A stretch of DNA of 64,000 nucleotides. Source: Nonomuraea fuscirosea (GTDB lineage Bacteria; Actinomycetota; Actinomycetes; Streptosporangiales; Streptosporangiaceae). Of the stretch, positions 7,893 to 16,726 are shown piece by piece. Each line of letters opens with the position of its first letter. Positions within the stretch are counted from its first letter, which is position 1. A model generated the notes under the pieces. That model had not been told where the DNA came from. It saw only the letters and a program-made list of their open reading frames with translations, and made no database searches. The stretch covers positions 682,001 to 746,000 of the forward strand of contig NZ_PVNG01000002.1 in assembly GCF_003001935.1 (NCBI RefSeq), in the 5' to 3' direction. The translations under genes and the position numbers were made by a program.

Positions 7893-10793
7893 GTGTCGAC
7901 CAAGCCCTGGTTACGCAGCACACTCATCGTCGCCGCGCTCACAGCGTCGGCTCTACCCGTAGCGGGGGCGGCCCGGGGAGAACCCGGCGGGCAGGCCGCC
8001 GTCGTCCATGACTTCCAGGCGGAGAACCACGGCGAACCCGACGTGGACAACCGCCAGGGCCGGGTGCCGCCCCCGGCGGAGGCCGACCGGCGCGCCGCCG
8101 CGACGGACGCGCGGATCACCTGGAACGCTCTCGGCACCCCGGCCGCCGTCGTCAGCGCGAAGCCGCTGGCCGAGGGCCTGGGCTCCGACCCGGTCCAGGC
8201 CGCCAAGACCTACCTCAAGAACAACCAGAACGTCTTCGGGCTGACGGCCGAGTCCGTGGACGCGCTGGAGACGGTCGCGGTCAACCCGATCGGGGAGGGC
8301 GCGGCCGTACTGCTGCGCCAGCGCTTCGGCGACCTGCCGGCCGGCGTGGACGGTCTCGTCGCCGTCGGCGTGTCCGGCGGCCAGATCAGGCACGTGACGT
8401 CGACGCTGTCCCGCAGCACCGAAGCGCCTCCGGCCGCGGCCATCACCGCGGAGCGGGCCATGGAGATCGCGGCCGCCGACGGCGGCATCGACCTGGCCAC
8501 GGCGATCACCAAGCAGGCCACCCCGGTCGCGGTGCCGGCGCCCGACGGCGTGCACAACGCGTTCCAAGTCGTCCTCATCGGCGGGGCTCAGGGCGCCGAG
8601 GCGGGGTACACGACGCACGTGGACGCGGTCAGCGGCGCGATCCTGACCAGGGAGAACCTGGTCGACCATGTCGACCCGGAGAACCCGCGCTGGGCGGCCT
8701 TCCCGTCGAACCCGCGCGACGACTACAGCTCCAAGGACTCCCGCCAGACCTGGTGCTACGCGCCCGGCCCCCGCTGCGACTACGTCACCGGCGGCGACCC
8801 GGGGACGGGCAAGGCGTGGGACGTGGACCACGCCACGAACGAGCCTGCGAACACCAGCCTCGGCAACGCGGCCAGGACCTTCGAGAACCGGGCGAACGGC
8901 GACCCGTTCTCGGTCGGCACCCGCTCCAACGTGCCCACCCCGAGCCGTAACTACGTCTACCCGTGGAAGAACGCCTGGTACCAGGCCAAGTGCGACCCCG
9001 CGGCGCTCGACCAGCCCGGCGAGGCCGACCTCGAGGCCGCCATCGCCAACCTGCACGCCATGCACAACCGCATGCACGACTGGTCCTACCGGCTCGGCTT
9101 CACCGAGACCGCGTGGAACATGCAGGCGGACAACGGCACGCGCGGCGGACTCGGCAACGACCCCGAGCAGGGCAACGCCCAGGCCGGCGCGCGGGTCCTG
9201 TCCGTCCGCGACAACGCCAACCAGATCACCGGCCCCGACGGGGTCGCGCCGATCACGAACATGTACCTGTGGCAGCCGATCGCCGGCTCCTTCTACTCGC
9301 CGTGCGTGGACGGCGACTACGACATGTCGGTCATCGGCCACGAGTACACGCACGCCATCTCCGGCCGCATGATCGGCGGGCCCAACGCCGGCTGGAGCGG
9401 CACCCAGCCCGGGGCCATGAACGAGAGCACCTCCGACCTGTTCGCCATGGAGTACCTCTACGAGTACGGCTTCCGCCCCTCGGGCCAGACCCCGTACGTC
9501 ACCGGCGGCTACGTCACCGGCGACAAGGGGCGCGGCATCAGGAACTACGACATGTCGAAGTCGCCGCTCAACTACAGCGACCTGGCCTACGACATCGTCG
9601 GCACTCAGCCGCACGCGGACGGCGAGATCTGGTCGGCCACGCAGTTCGACGTGCGCGCGGCCTTCGTCAAGCGGTACGGCCAGGGCTCGGCCAAGCAGCA
9701 GCAGGCGTGCGCGGAGGGCCGGACGCCGGTCGGGAAGTGCCCGGGCAACCGGCGCTGGGCGCAGCTCTCGTTCGACGCGCTGCTGCTGATGGCCACCGGC
9801 GCGGTCAGCTACGTCGACCACCGTGACGCGCTGCTGGCGGCCGACGCGATCCGCTTCGGCGGGGCGAACCAGGACATCATGTGGCGCGCGTTCGCCGAGC
9901 ACGGCCTGGGCGACGGCGCGGCCAGCAACGGCGCGAACGACGCCGACGCGACGCCGAGCTTCGTCAACCCGGCGGGCCGGAACGGCTCGCTGCAGCTCAA
10001 GCCCCTGGGCGAGGCGAAGGGCGCGGCGCTGCGGCTGTACGTGGGCGACTACGAGGGCCGCGTCGTCCCCGTCGCCGACACCGACCCGGCCACCCCGCTC
10101 GGTGACACGGTCGAGATGACCCCCGGCCAGTACGACTTCGTCGTCGTGGGCGCGGGCTTCGGCCACAAGCGGCTGAAGTACGCGGTCCTGCCGGGTGTCA
10201 AGCTGCCGCTGCCGCTGGCGCTGACCCGCAACCACGCCTCGGCGGCGAACGGGGCGGCGGCGACGGGCGACGGCGTCAACCAGCTCAGGCTGATCGACGA
10301 CACCGAGGCGACGAACTGGGCCTCGCTCACCGGCGCGCCCGCGGGCAAGTCGGTCGTGGTGGACCTGGCGGGCGACAAGCCGGTCAAGATCCGCCGGGTG
10401 CAGGTCAGCGCCCTGCTGCGGCCGAACGTCGGCGACCCGGCCGACCCCGGCGCGCAGAACCGCTTCTCCAGCCTGCGCTCGTTCGAGGTGCTGGCGTGCA
10501 GCGCGAACTGCGCCGACCCGGCCAGTTTCCGCAAGGTCTACACCAGCCGCGCGAACGCGTTCGACGCCGGCCTGCCGCGGCCGCGAGGCGCCGACATGCT
10601 GATCAAGTCGTTCGACATCAGGGACACGAACGCCACGCACCTGATGCTGCGCGCGCTCAGCACGCAGTGCACCGGCAACCCGCTGTACGCCGGTGAGCAG
10701 GACGCCGACCCGAACTCCGCGACGGACTGCGCCACGGCCAGCCCGCAGCGGGATCAGGTCAGGGCGGCCGAGTTCCAGGCCTTCTCGCACTGA
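7893..10793 (+). CDS. Secreted fungalysin-type (M36) metalloprotease
   Basis: Start chosen at GTG 7893 because AGGAGG precedes it and the product then begins with a clean signal peptide (VSTKPWLRSTLIVAALTAS, cleavage near AGAARGEP). The 966-residue preproprotein has an FTP-type propeptide (SDPVQAAKTYLKNNQNVFGL region), then a peptidase core with zinc motif HEYTH (483-487) and the downstream glutamate ligand in MNESTSD (E511). After the catalytic domain, a beta-rich region and a discoidin-like segment (about 800-960) probably bind a polymer or cell surface. Secreted nutrient-scavenging protease; single gene with its own candidate operator. Confidence 0.9.
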   Translation: MSTKPWLRSTLIVAALTASALPVAGAARGEPGGQAAVVHDFQAENHGEPDVDNRQGRVPPPAEADRRAAATDARITWNALGTPAAVVSAKPLAEGLGSDPVQAAKTYLKNNQNVFGLTAESVDALETVAVNPIGEGAAVLLRQRFGDLPAGVDGLVAVGVSGGQIRHVTSTLSRSTEAPPAAAITAERAMEIAAADGGIDLATAITKQATPVAVPAPDGVHNAFQVVLIGGAQGAEAGYTTHVDAVSGAILTRENLVDHVDPENPRWAAFPSNPRDDYSSKDSRQTWCYAPGPRCDYVTGGDPGTGKAWDVDHATNEPANTSLGNAARTFENRANGDPFSVGTRSNVPTPSRNYVYPWKNAWYQAKCDPAALDQPGEADLEAAIANLHAMHNRMHDWSYRLGFTETAWNMQADNGTRGGLGNDPEQGNAQAGARVLSVRDNANQITGPDGVAPITNMYLWQPIAGSFYSPCVDGDYDMSVIGHEYTHAISGRMIGGPNAGWSGTQPGAMNESTSDLFAMEYLYEYGFRPSGQTPYVTGGYVTGDKGRGIRNYDMSKSPLNYSDLAYDIVGTQPHADGEIWSATQFDVRAAFVKRYGQGSAKQQQACAEGRTPVGKCPGNRRWAQLSFDALLLMATGAVSYVDHRDALLAADAIRFGGANQDIMWRAFAEHGLGDGAASNGANDADATPSFVNPAGRNGSLQLKPLGEAKGAALRLYVGDYEGRVVPVADTDPATPLGDTVEMTPGQYDFVVVGAGFGHKRLKYAVLPGVKLPLPLALTRNHASAANGAAATGDGVNQLRLIDDTEATNWASLTGAPAGKSVVVDLAGDKPVKIRRVQVSALLRPNVGDPADPGAQNRFSSLRSFEVLACSANCADPASFRKVYTSRANAFDAGLPRPRGADMLIKSFDIRDTNATHLMLRALSTQCTGNPLYAGEQDADPNSATDCATASPQRDQVRAAEFQAFSH

Positions 10794-10810
10794 TCCCTTC
10801 CCTATCCGGC

Positions 10811-11140
10811 AGCGGCCCACGTCCCGGCCTGGGGCACGGGCCGCTGCTGCCCGGCCTGATCGACGCCCATGCGCACGCCTTCGACGGCGACCTGGCCGAG
10901 GCGCTGACGTTCGGCGTCACGACCGAGCTGGACATGAACAACCTGCCGCCCACCCTGGCCGTCCAGCGCCGCCTGGCCGCCGAGCGCGACGACGTGGCCG
11001 ACCTGCGCAGCTCCGGCATGGTCGCCACCGCGCCCGGCGGGCACCCCACCCAGATCATGACCGCGGACGTGCTGCGCGCCTTCGCCAGTGACACCGGTCT
11101 CGACACGGTCGCCGACGCCGACCAGACCAAGGCGTTCGTG
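10811..11140 (+). pseudogene. Amidohydrolase remnant (N-terminal region only, no start)
   Basis: The frame encodes GPLLPGLIDAHAHAF and FGVTTELDM, the metal-binding HxH strand and following region of an imidazolonepropionase-like amidohydrolase, then MVATAPGGHPTQIM, ending near DADQTKAF. There is no start codon or first beta-sandwich, and the C-terminal 250 or more residues (further His, Lys and Asp ligands) are absent. The frame runs on without a stop into the following kinase gene, so an apparent fusion is an artefact of decay. A functional amidohydrolase here was probably deleted at both ends. Confidence 0.7.
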
Positions 11141-11230
11141 CGCCGTCCGGGCCCGTGCACGGGGCCGGTCTGCACCGCCAGGAGCGGCGGTGACCGGCGG
11201 TGGCGGGGGCTTGTGCGGCAGTCTGGAGGC

Positions 11231-12301
11231 ATGGACCTGGTGGCGTGCGCGCGGGCGGCGTTCGGATGGGATGACGGCGTCGTGGTCTCGGAGGGGCGGC
11301 GGGGCGCGCTGGGCCAGATCTGGCGGGTGGAGACGGGGACGGCGTCGTACGCGCTGAAGGAGATCTTCGGCGAACCGCCGGCGGAGGCGCTGGTCGCGGC
11401 CGAGCTCGCCTTCACCCGGCGGGCCGCCGCGCACGGGGTCCGGCTTCCGGCGAGCCACCCGAGCCGCGACGGCCGCCATCTGGTCGAGACACCCGGGGGG
11501 ACGTGGCTGCGCCTGTACGACTGGATCGACCTGAGCCCGGTCGACCCGGCGGGCCCGGCCACGCCGGAGGCCCTGGGGGCGCTGTTCGCCCGGCTGCACC
11601 GCTGCGCTCCCGCCGTGACCGCCGAACCCGACGGGCAGGACCCCGACCCCTGGTATCACCGGCCGCCCGACCTCAGCGCGTGGGATCGGGTAGTAGGCGC
11701 GGTGGGTGCGGGGGAGCAGAGGCAAGGCGCGGCCGGCGCGGGGGAGCGGGTGGCAGGTGCGGTGGATGTGGTGTGGGGGGATCGGCTGCGGGAACGGTTG
11801 GTCACGGTGCCCGAGCTGAGTGCCGTGGTCGTCCCGCCCGAGCCGGCCGCCCTGATCCTCTGCCATCGTGACCTGCACCCGGACAACGTCCTGACCGGCC
11901 CGGAGGGCGAGCTCGTGGTGGTGGACTGGGACCGCCTCGGCCCCGCTGAGCCGGGACGGGAGCTGGCCATGGCCCTGTTCGACTGGTTCTGCGACCCGGC
12001 GCCCGACCTGCCCGCCATGCGCCGCATGTACCGGGCCTACCTGCGGGAGGGCGGGCCCGGCCGGATCGACGGGCCGGACGCCTTCTCCATGCTCGTCGCC
12101 TCCCGGCTGAACTTCCTGCTGCTCCAGACGCGCATCGCACTCGACCCGGGCGCCGAGCCGCGGCACCGCGCGTGGGCGGAGCGCGAGATCGACGAGGCGC
12201 TGCGCATCATGCCGGCGCCCGCCCACCTGGCCGCCGTGCTGGAGACGCTGGAACAGGGCCGGGGCCCGGCGGACGATCGCCGGGCCCCGGGGCGCGCGTG
12301 A
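11231..12301 (+). CDS. Aminoglycoside phosphotransferase (APH)-family kinase
   Basis: A 356-residue small-molecule kinase of the APH/choline kinase fold. The catalytic loop is LILCHRDLHPDNVL (about 214-227) and the Mg-binding motif is VVVDWDRLG (about 235-243); both key Asp residues are present. The N-lobe lysine is in SYALKEIFG. The substrate is unknown (amino-sugar, homoserine or macrolide type). Start at ATG 11231 keeps out the upstream amidohydrolase remnant. Residues about 158-180 (AVGAGEQRQGAAGAGERVAG) are a low-complexity insertion encoded by imperfect G-rich repeats, placed between the lobe linker and the catalytic loop. Confidence 0.82.
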   Translation: MDLVACARAAFGWDDGVVVSEGRRGALGQIWRVETGTASYALKEIFGEPPAEALVAAELAFTRRAAAHGVRLPASHPSRDGRHLVETPGGTWLRLYDWIDLSPVDPAGPATPEALGALFARLHRCAPAVTAEPDGQDPDPWYHRPPDLSAWDRVVGAVGAGEQRQGAAGAGERVAGAVDVVWGDRLRERLVTVPELSAVVVPPEPAALILCHRDLHPDNVLTGPEGELVVVDWDRLGPAEPGRELAMALFDWFCDPAPDLPAMRRMYRAYLREGGPGRIDGPDAFSMLVASRLNFLLLQTRIALDPGAEPRHRAWAEREIDEALRIMPAPAHLAAVLETLEQGRGPADDRRAPGRA

Positions 12302-12312
12302 CCTGAGGTCAC
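12298..12312. terminator. Hairpin between convergent genes
   Basis: GTGACC-TGA-GGTCAC overlaps the kinase stop and sits 4 bases from the end of the convergent secreted-protein gene. A stronger 11-bp stem (12261-12271 with 12278-12288, loop of 6) lies just inside the kinase 3' end. No T-tract follows, as is usual in actinomycetes. Confidence 0.5.
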
Positions 12313-12315
12313 GTC

Positions 12316-12747
12316 CTAGTAGATGCGGTGCTTGCTGCCGCAGTGGTCGAACTTGCCGCCCCAGCAGGTGAACGTGTAGACCTTCTTGATCCCCTTGCCG
12401 TTCCAGCTGCCGACGGTCTTGCCGTCCCAGGACCGGTTGAACTTGTGCCAGCCGCCGTTCTGGTAGAACTCGAACCAGATCCAGCCCTTCTTGCCGCCGC
12501 GCTTCTCGACGCCGTACCACTTCGTGTAGACCTTGCCGTGGGACTTCCAGGTCTTGCCGAAGGTGTAGGCCTTGCGGTCGCTGGAGAAGTACCTGCCCCA
12601 GTTGCCGAAGCTCGCGGTGCCGCTCTCGGCGGTGGCCACGGTGCCGGTGGCGGCGCTGGTGCTCGCCTGGGCGGTGGCCGGGACGAGGGCGAGGCCGGTC
12701 ATGGCCGTCGAGCCCGCTATGGCGGCGATCGCCAGGATCTTACGCAT
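12316..12747 (-). CDS. Small secreted aromatic-rich protein of unknown function
   Basis: A 143-residue protein with ATG at 12747 and GGGGAGG about 10 bases upstream. A signal peptide (MRKILAIAAIAGSTAMTGLA, likely cleaved after ATAQA) is followed by a Thr/Ser-rich stretch. A compact basic domain follows, very rich in Trp, Tyr, Lys and Gly (WGRYFSSDRKAY, KWYGVEKRGGKKGWIWFEFY) with two cysteines near the end (TCWGGKFDHC) that could form a disulfide. No enzyme motif. Repeated aromatic beta-strand-like segments suggest a small beta-sandwich or a wall- or polysaccharide-binding protein. Confidence 0.75.
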   Translation of the reverse strand: MRKILAIAAIAGSTAMTGLALVPATAQASTSAATGTVATAESGTASFGNWGRYFSSDRKAYTFGKTWKSHGKVYTKWYGVEKRGGKKGWIWFEFYQNGGWHKFNRSWDGKTVGSWNGKGIKKVYTFTCWGGKFDHCGSKHRIY

Positions 12748-12892
12748 GTGGGTGTCCTCCCCTGTCGGTGCTGCCGGGTGGTCCGGCAAACAGGACAGTA
12801 CGGAGATCTGCGCCGCCCATCTGCGGAGGAATCCACACATCAAGAGTGACCGCCGACACACCTCACCGCTTGATCGATCAGGGCTCGGCCGG

Positions 12893-14167
12893 TCAGCGCT
12901 TGACGGAGAACGTCCGGTCCGCGGCGAACGGGACGAACGCCGGCTGCGCCGCCCTGGCCTGCGGCGCGGCCTGCCCGCACGCGGCCAGCAGGTAGTACTG
13001 GACGATGGCCACGTCTATGGGGCTCACCTGCGGGACGCCGTTCTCGTCGACCGTCTGGTACTTGGTCAGGTTCTGCCCGATGGACAGCTGGCGCTGACCG
13101 TCCTCGCTGGTCAGCGAGTCGGTGGCCATGCCGAAGACGCTGCCGCTGTGCCCCCAGAACCGGCCGCACGGCAGGTCGGTGGAGTAGAGGCCGAGGCCGT
13201 AGTTCAGCAGGCCGCCGCCGACGTTCACCGGCACCGTCTTCCGCATCTCGGCGAGCTGCTCCTGGCCGATCACCTCGCCGCGCAGCAGGGCCCGGTAGAA
13301 GCGGTTGAGGTCGTCCATCGTGGAGGTGAGCGCGCCCGCCGTCGAGATCCACGACATGTTGTAGACGCTGTAGTCGCGCGGCGGGTCGATGAGGCCGAAC
13401 ATCGACTCGTACGCCTTCGAGTGCGGCCCCGGGATGAGCGGCGTGCGCGGGAACGACGTGTGCCGCAGCCCGGCCGGGCGGATGACGTGCTGGGTGATGT
13501 ACCGCTCCGCGTCCATGCCCGTCACCTTCTCCAGCAGCAGGCCGGCCAGCACGTAGTTGGTGTTGGAGTACACGCCGGGCGTCGTCCCGGGCTCGCCGGT
13601 CGGCGCGGCGCCGAGGCCCAGGCGCACGAGCTCCAGAGGGGTGAACGTACGCAGCCGGTTGTCGTCGAGGCTCTTCGTCGAGCCCTCCAGCAGCGACGGG
13701 AACGCCGGACCCACCAGGTCGGCGATGTGGCTCGTGTGGTTGAGCAGCATCCGTACGGTGATCTTCGTGCCGCGCTCGCCCGGCACGACGTCGGGCAGGT
13801 AACGGCCGACGGGGGCGTCCAGCTCGATCTTGCCCCGGGCGACCTGCTGGAGCACGGCCACCGCGGTGAACGTCTTGGTGATGCTGCCGACCCGGTGCAC
13901 CATGTCCGGCCGCACGGGGCGGCGGGTGCGCACGTCGGCCACGCCGGAGGCGCCCCGCCAGCTCTGGCCGCCGTCACGGGTCTCGGTGTAGACGCCGTAC
14001 ATGCCCGCCTCGTGCACCGCGTTCAGCGACTCGCGCAGCGCCTGCCGGTCGAGCCCGGTCCCGGCCGTGGCCGGCTGGGCGGGAAGTGCGGCGAGCAGCA
14101 GGCCGGCGGCGGTGGCGGCGGCCGTCCGGCGGACGGCGGTGTTCTTTCCCAGCTGACGAATGACCAT
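12893..14167 (-). CDS. Secreted class C serine hydrolase (beta-lactamase/DD-carboxypeptidase fold)
   Basis: The 424-residue protein has a Sec signal peptide (residues 1-36, ending AALPAQPATAG). The serine beta-lactamase-fold motifs are all present: SxxK as S95-I-T-K98, YxN as Y200-S-N202, and HxG in WGHSGSVFG. Likely an extracellular D-alanyl-D-alanine carboxypeptidase or esterase of the S12 family. Class C beta-lactamases have YAN and KTG; YSN plus HSG points to the peptidase/esterase branch. Downstream, at 12863-12874, is a partial copy of its 3' end (TCACCGCTTGA against TCAGCGCTTGA). Confidence 0.9.
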   Translation of the reverse strand: MVIRQLGKNTAVRRTAAATAAGLLLAALPAQPATAGTGLDRQALRESLNAVHEAGMYGVYTETRDGGQSWRGASGVADVRTRRPVRPDMVHRVGSITKTFTAVAVLQQVARGKIELDAPVGRYLPDVVPGERGTKITVRMLLNHTSHIADLVGPAFPSLLEGSTKSLDDNRLRTFTPLELVRLGLGAAPTGEPGTTPGVYSNTNYVLAGLLLEKVTGMDAERYITQHVIRPAGLRHTSFPRTPLIPGPHSKAYESMFGLIDPPRDYSVYNMSWISTAGALTSTMDDLNRFYRALLRGEVIGQEQLAEMRKTVPVNVGGGLLNYGLGLYSTDLPCGRFWGHSGSVFGMATDSLTSEDGQRQLSIGQNLTKYQTVDENGVPQVSPIDVAIVQYYLLAACGQAAPQARAAQPAFVPFAADRTFSVKR

Positions 14168-14239
14168 GAGTGAAGCATGATCGAAGCGGGGGTGTCCGGG
14201 TCAGTCCACTGTGTCACCGGTCGTCCATGACAGGAGTCA

Positions 14240-14301
14240 TACGGGACGGTTCGTGCGGGCGGCAGACAGGGCCGGCCGACGCTAGGCCTACGGGACGGTT
14301 C
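14240..14301. repeat. Pair of direct repeats in the divergent intergenic region
   Basis: TACGGGACGGTTC occurs at 14240-14252 and 14289-14301, 49 bases apart, between the divergent serine hydrolase and LacI regulator genes. The spacing and location would suit regulator half-sites. Confidence 0.45.
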
Positions 14302-14373
14302 AGGCGGTTGGCAGGCGCTACCCTGCAGTGTCGGTCGTTTGCGCGGTCGTTCCCGAAGGAGAGGACGCAGCGT

Positions 14374-15405
14374 ATGCCCCACGCGGCCAGGCCCACGGTC
14401 ACGCTGCACGACGTGGCCGCGGCGGCGGGCGTCTCGGTCGCCACCGCGTCCCGGGTGCTCGGCGGCAGCGCCAGGAAGGTCGCCCCCGAGTTCCAGGCCC
14501 GCGTGCTGGCCGCGGCGGCGGCCCTGCGCTACACGGTGGACGCCTCGGCCAGGGCGATGCGCCGGGCCAGCGACTCGATCGCGCTCGTCGCCGACGATCT
14601 CACGACGCCGAGCATGGGCCTGGTGGTGGCGGCGATGGAACGCGAGGCGCGCACCGCGGGGGCGTTCGTCACTGTGTCGTCCACGATGGGCGATCCGGAG
14701 CGCCAGGCGGAGACCGTCCGCGTGCTCAGGTCGTTGCGCCCGCGCGCCCTCGTGCTCACCTCCAACCGGCTGCTGGCCGCCGCCGCCGAGGACCGGCTGG
14801 TGAAGGAGCTGCTGGCGTACGAACGGGAGGGCGGCCGGGTCGCCGTGGTCGGCGAGACGGACCTGACGTTCGACACGATCGCCTTCGACAACGTCGGCGC
14901 GGCCCGTGCGATGGGCGGGTTCGTCGGGCGCGCCGGGCACCGGCGGGTGGCGATCTTCGTCGGCGCGGGGGACCGGCGGAACATGAGCGACCGCACGGCC
15001 GGGTTCGTGGCGGGGCTGCGCGCGGAGGGCGTCCGTGCGAGCGACATCGAGCTCGTGTCCTGCCGGGCCGACAGGGACGGCGGGTTCGCCGCCGCGCGCG
15101 AGCTGGCCGAGGCGGGGATGGACGGCAGGCAGGCGGTTCTCGCGAGCAACGACGCCATCGCGATCGGCGCGATGTCGGCGTTCCGCGCGGCTTGCCTGAA
15201 CGTCCCTGACGACGTCTCCGTGACGGGGATCGACGACCTCCCGCTCGCCTCCGACGTGACGCCGCGGCTGACGACCGTGGCGCTGCCGCTCGCGCGGGCC
15301 GGGGCCGAGGCGATCCGGTTCGCGGTGGGGGAGCGGGGGCCGGCCAGGCGGCTTGTCCTTGCGGGACGGCTGATCGTCAGGGACAGCCTCCGGCCTCGTC
15401 CGTGA
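14374..15405 (+). CDS. LacI-family transcriptional regulator
   Basis: A 343-residue repressor-type protein. ATG 14374 is preceded by AAGGAGAGG at good spacing. The LacI HTH is at the very N-terminus (VTLHDVAAAAGVSVATASRV, about 9-28) with the hinge helix ending SARAMRRA. A periplasmic-binding-like effector domain follows (SMGLVVAAMEREARTAGAFV onward), with ASNDAIAIGAMSAFR and GIDDLPLASDVTPRLTTV as family landmarks. It probably controls the MocA/DUF6807/cupin genes directly downstream and may share this job with the second LacI gene at the far end. Confidence 0.9.
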   Translation: MPHAARPTVTLHDVAAAAGVSVATASRVLGGSARKVAPEFQARVLAAAAALRYTVDASARAMRRASDSIALVADDLTTPSMGLVVAAMEREARTAGAFVTVSSTMGDPERQAETVRVLRSLRPRALVLTSNRLLAAAAEDRLVKELLAYEREGGRVAVVGETDLTFDTIAFDNVGAARAMGGFVGRAGHRRVAIFVGAGDRRNMSDRTAGFVAGLRAEGVRASDIELVSCRADRDGGFAAARELAEAGMDGRQAVLASNDAIAIGAMSAFRAACLNVPDDVSVTGIDDLPLASDVTPRLTTVALPLARAGAEAIRFAVGERGPARRLVLAGRLIVRDSLRPRP

Positions 15406-15447
15406 CCCGCGTGTCTTGACGCTCCGGGTAATGGGCGGGCAAACTGC

Positions 15448-15461
15448 GGAATACGTTTTCC
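15448..15461. promoter_or_regulatory. LacI-type operator candidate before the oxidoreductase operon
   Basis: GGAATACGTTTTCC is a 14-bp inverted repeat with one mismatched pair and a central ACG-like step, close to the GalR/LacI consensus. It is 105 bases upstream of the MocA start and 43 bases after the first LacI gene. Confidence 0.55.
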
Positions 15462-15565
15462 CATGGCGTACGGAAGAGGTGCTGTCCGACCGGCGGGTTG
15501 ACCAGCACCGAGCGCCGAGCCGGGATCGACGGCGCCCGGCCCCCCACCGAATCGCGAAGGAACAC

Positions 15566-16726
15566 ATGTCTGAACGCACGTACCGGGCCGCCATCATCGG
15601 CACCGGCGGGATCGCCCACGCGCACGCCAAGGCCGTGCTGGACTCGGGCGGCCGGACCTCGGGGGCTTCCGGCGGCCCGGCCTCGGGCGGCGGGGCCTCG
15701 GGCGCCGGGGCTTCGGGTGGCCGGGCCGAGCTGGTCGCCGTGGCCGACGTGGACGCCGGGCGGGCGCGCGAGTTCGCCGCCACGTACGGCATCCCGCACG
15801 CCTACGCCGACGCCGAGGAGCTGCTGCGCGAGGAGCGGCTGGACATCGCGCACCTGTGCACCCCGCCCCAGCAGCACGCCCCGCTGGCCCTGGCCTGCCT
15901 GGAGGCCGGCGTGACGGCGCTGGTGGAGAAGCCGCCCACGCTCTCCCTCGCCGAGTTCGACACCCTGATCGAGGCGGAGCGGCGCTCGGCCGGGCACGTG
16001 GCGACCGTGCTGCAGCACCGCTTCGGCGCCGGCGCCGTACGGCTGCGGCGGCTGGCGCAGGCCGGCGAGCTGGGGCGCCCGCTGCTGGCCACGTGCCTGA
16101 CCCAGTGGTACCGCGGCGACGACTACTACGCGGTCCCGTGGCGCGGCACGTGGGAGTCGGAGGGCGGCGGGCCCACGATGGGCCACGGGATCCACCAGTT
16201 CGACCTGCTGCTGTCGGTGCTCGGCCCCTGGCGCGAGGTGACCGCCGTGGCCGCCCGTCAGTCCCGCCCGGTGGACACCGAGGACGTGTCGATGGCGCTG
16301 GTGACGTTCGAGAGCGGCGCGGCGGCGACGGTGGTGAACTCCGTCCTGTCCCCGAGGCAGACCTCCGAGCTGCGCTTCGACTTCGAACGCGCCACGGTCG
16401 AGGTCGAGCACCTGTACGGCTACACCGACGACGACTGGACCGTCACCCCCGCCCCCGGCCACGACGACGTGAAATCCCGGTGGCAGCCCGACCCCGGCAG
16501 CGGATCCAGCGGCCACGGCGACTGGTTCAAGGCCGTGCTCGACGCGCTCGACCAGGGCCAGGCCCCGCCGGTCACCGCCGCCGACGCCCGCAGGACCATG
16601 GAGTTCATCGCCGCCCTGTACGCCTCCGCCTTCACCGGCGAACGCGTACGAGCCGGTCAGATCACCGCCGACAGCCCGTTCGCCCGCCGCATGGACGGCA
16701 CGGGCGCCCCCTGGAGGACCACGTGA
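15566..16726 (+). CDS. Gfo/Idh/MocA-family NAD(P)-dependent oxidoreductase
   Basis: A 386-residue cytoplasmic sugar or polyol dehydrogenase. The Rossmann motif is IIGTGGIAHAHAKAVLDSGG at the N-terminus, with AVADVDAGRAREFAATYG as strand 2, then the EKPPTLS motif (catalytic Lys of the family). Between helix 1 and strand 2, residues about 32-53 (GASGGPASGGGASGAGASGG) are a glycine/serine/alanine insertion that family members lack. It is encoded by imperfect GGGGCCTCGGGCG-type repeats, so it looks like recent repeat expansion in a loop. The stop overlaps the next start (GTGA). Confidence 0.88.
   Translation: MSERTYRAAIIGTGGIAHAHAKAVLDSGGRTSGASGGPASGGGASGAGASGGRAELVAVADVDAGRAREFAATYGIPHAYADAEELLREERLDIAHLCTPPQQHAPLALACLEAGVTALVEKPPTLSLAEFDTLIEAERRSAGHVATVLQHRFGAGAVRLRRLAQAGELGRPLLATCLTQWYRGDDYYAVPWRGTWESEGGGPTMGHGIHQFDLLLSVLGPWREVTAVAARQSRPVDTEDVSMALVTFESGAAATVVNSVLSPRQTSELRFDFERATVEVEHLYGYTDDDWTVTPAPGHDDVKSRWQPDPGSGSSGHGDWFKAVLDALDQGQAPPVTAADARRTMEFIAALYASAFTGERVRAGQITADSPFARRMDGTGAPWRTT

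Noticed and set aside
7953..10820. A 955-codon open frame on the minus strand opposite the M36 protease
   Set aside because: Arg/Ala/Gly-rich translation with no domain, caused by GC-rich third positions; the plus strand has a signal peptide and an intact HEYTH site.
10934..12301. A single long fusion protein of amidohydrolase and kinase
   Set aside because: The amidohydrolase part is a truncated remnant and the kinase has its own ATG at 11231 with a normal family N-terminus.
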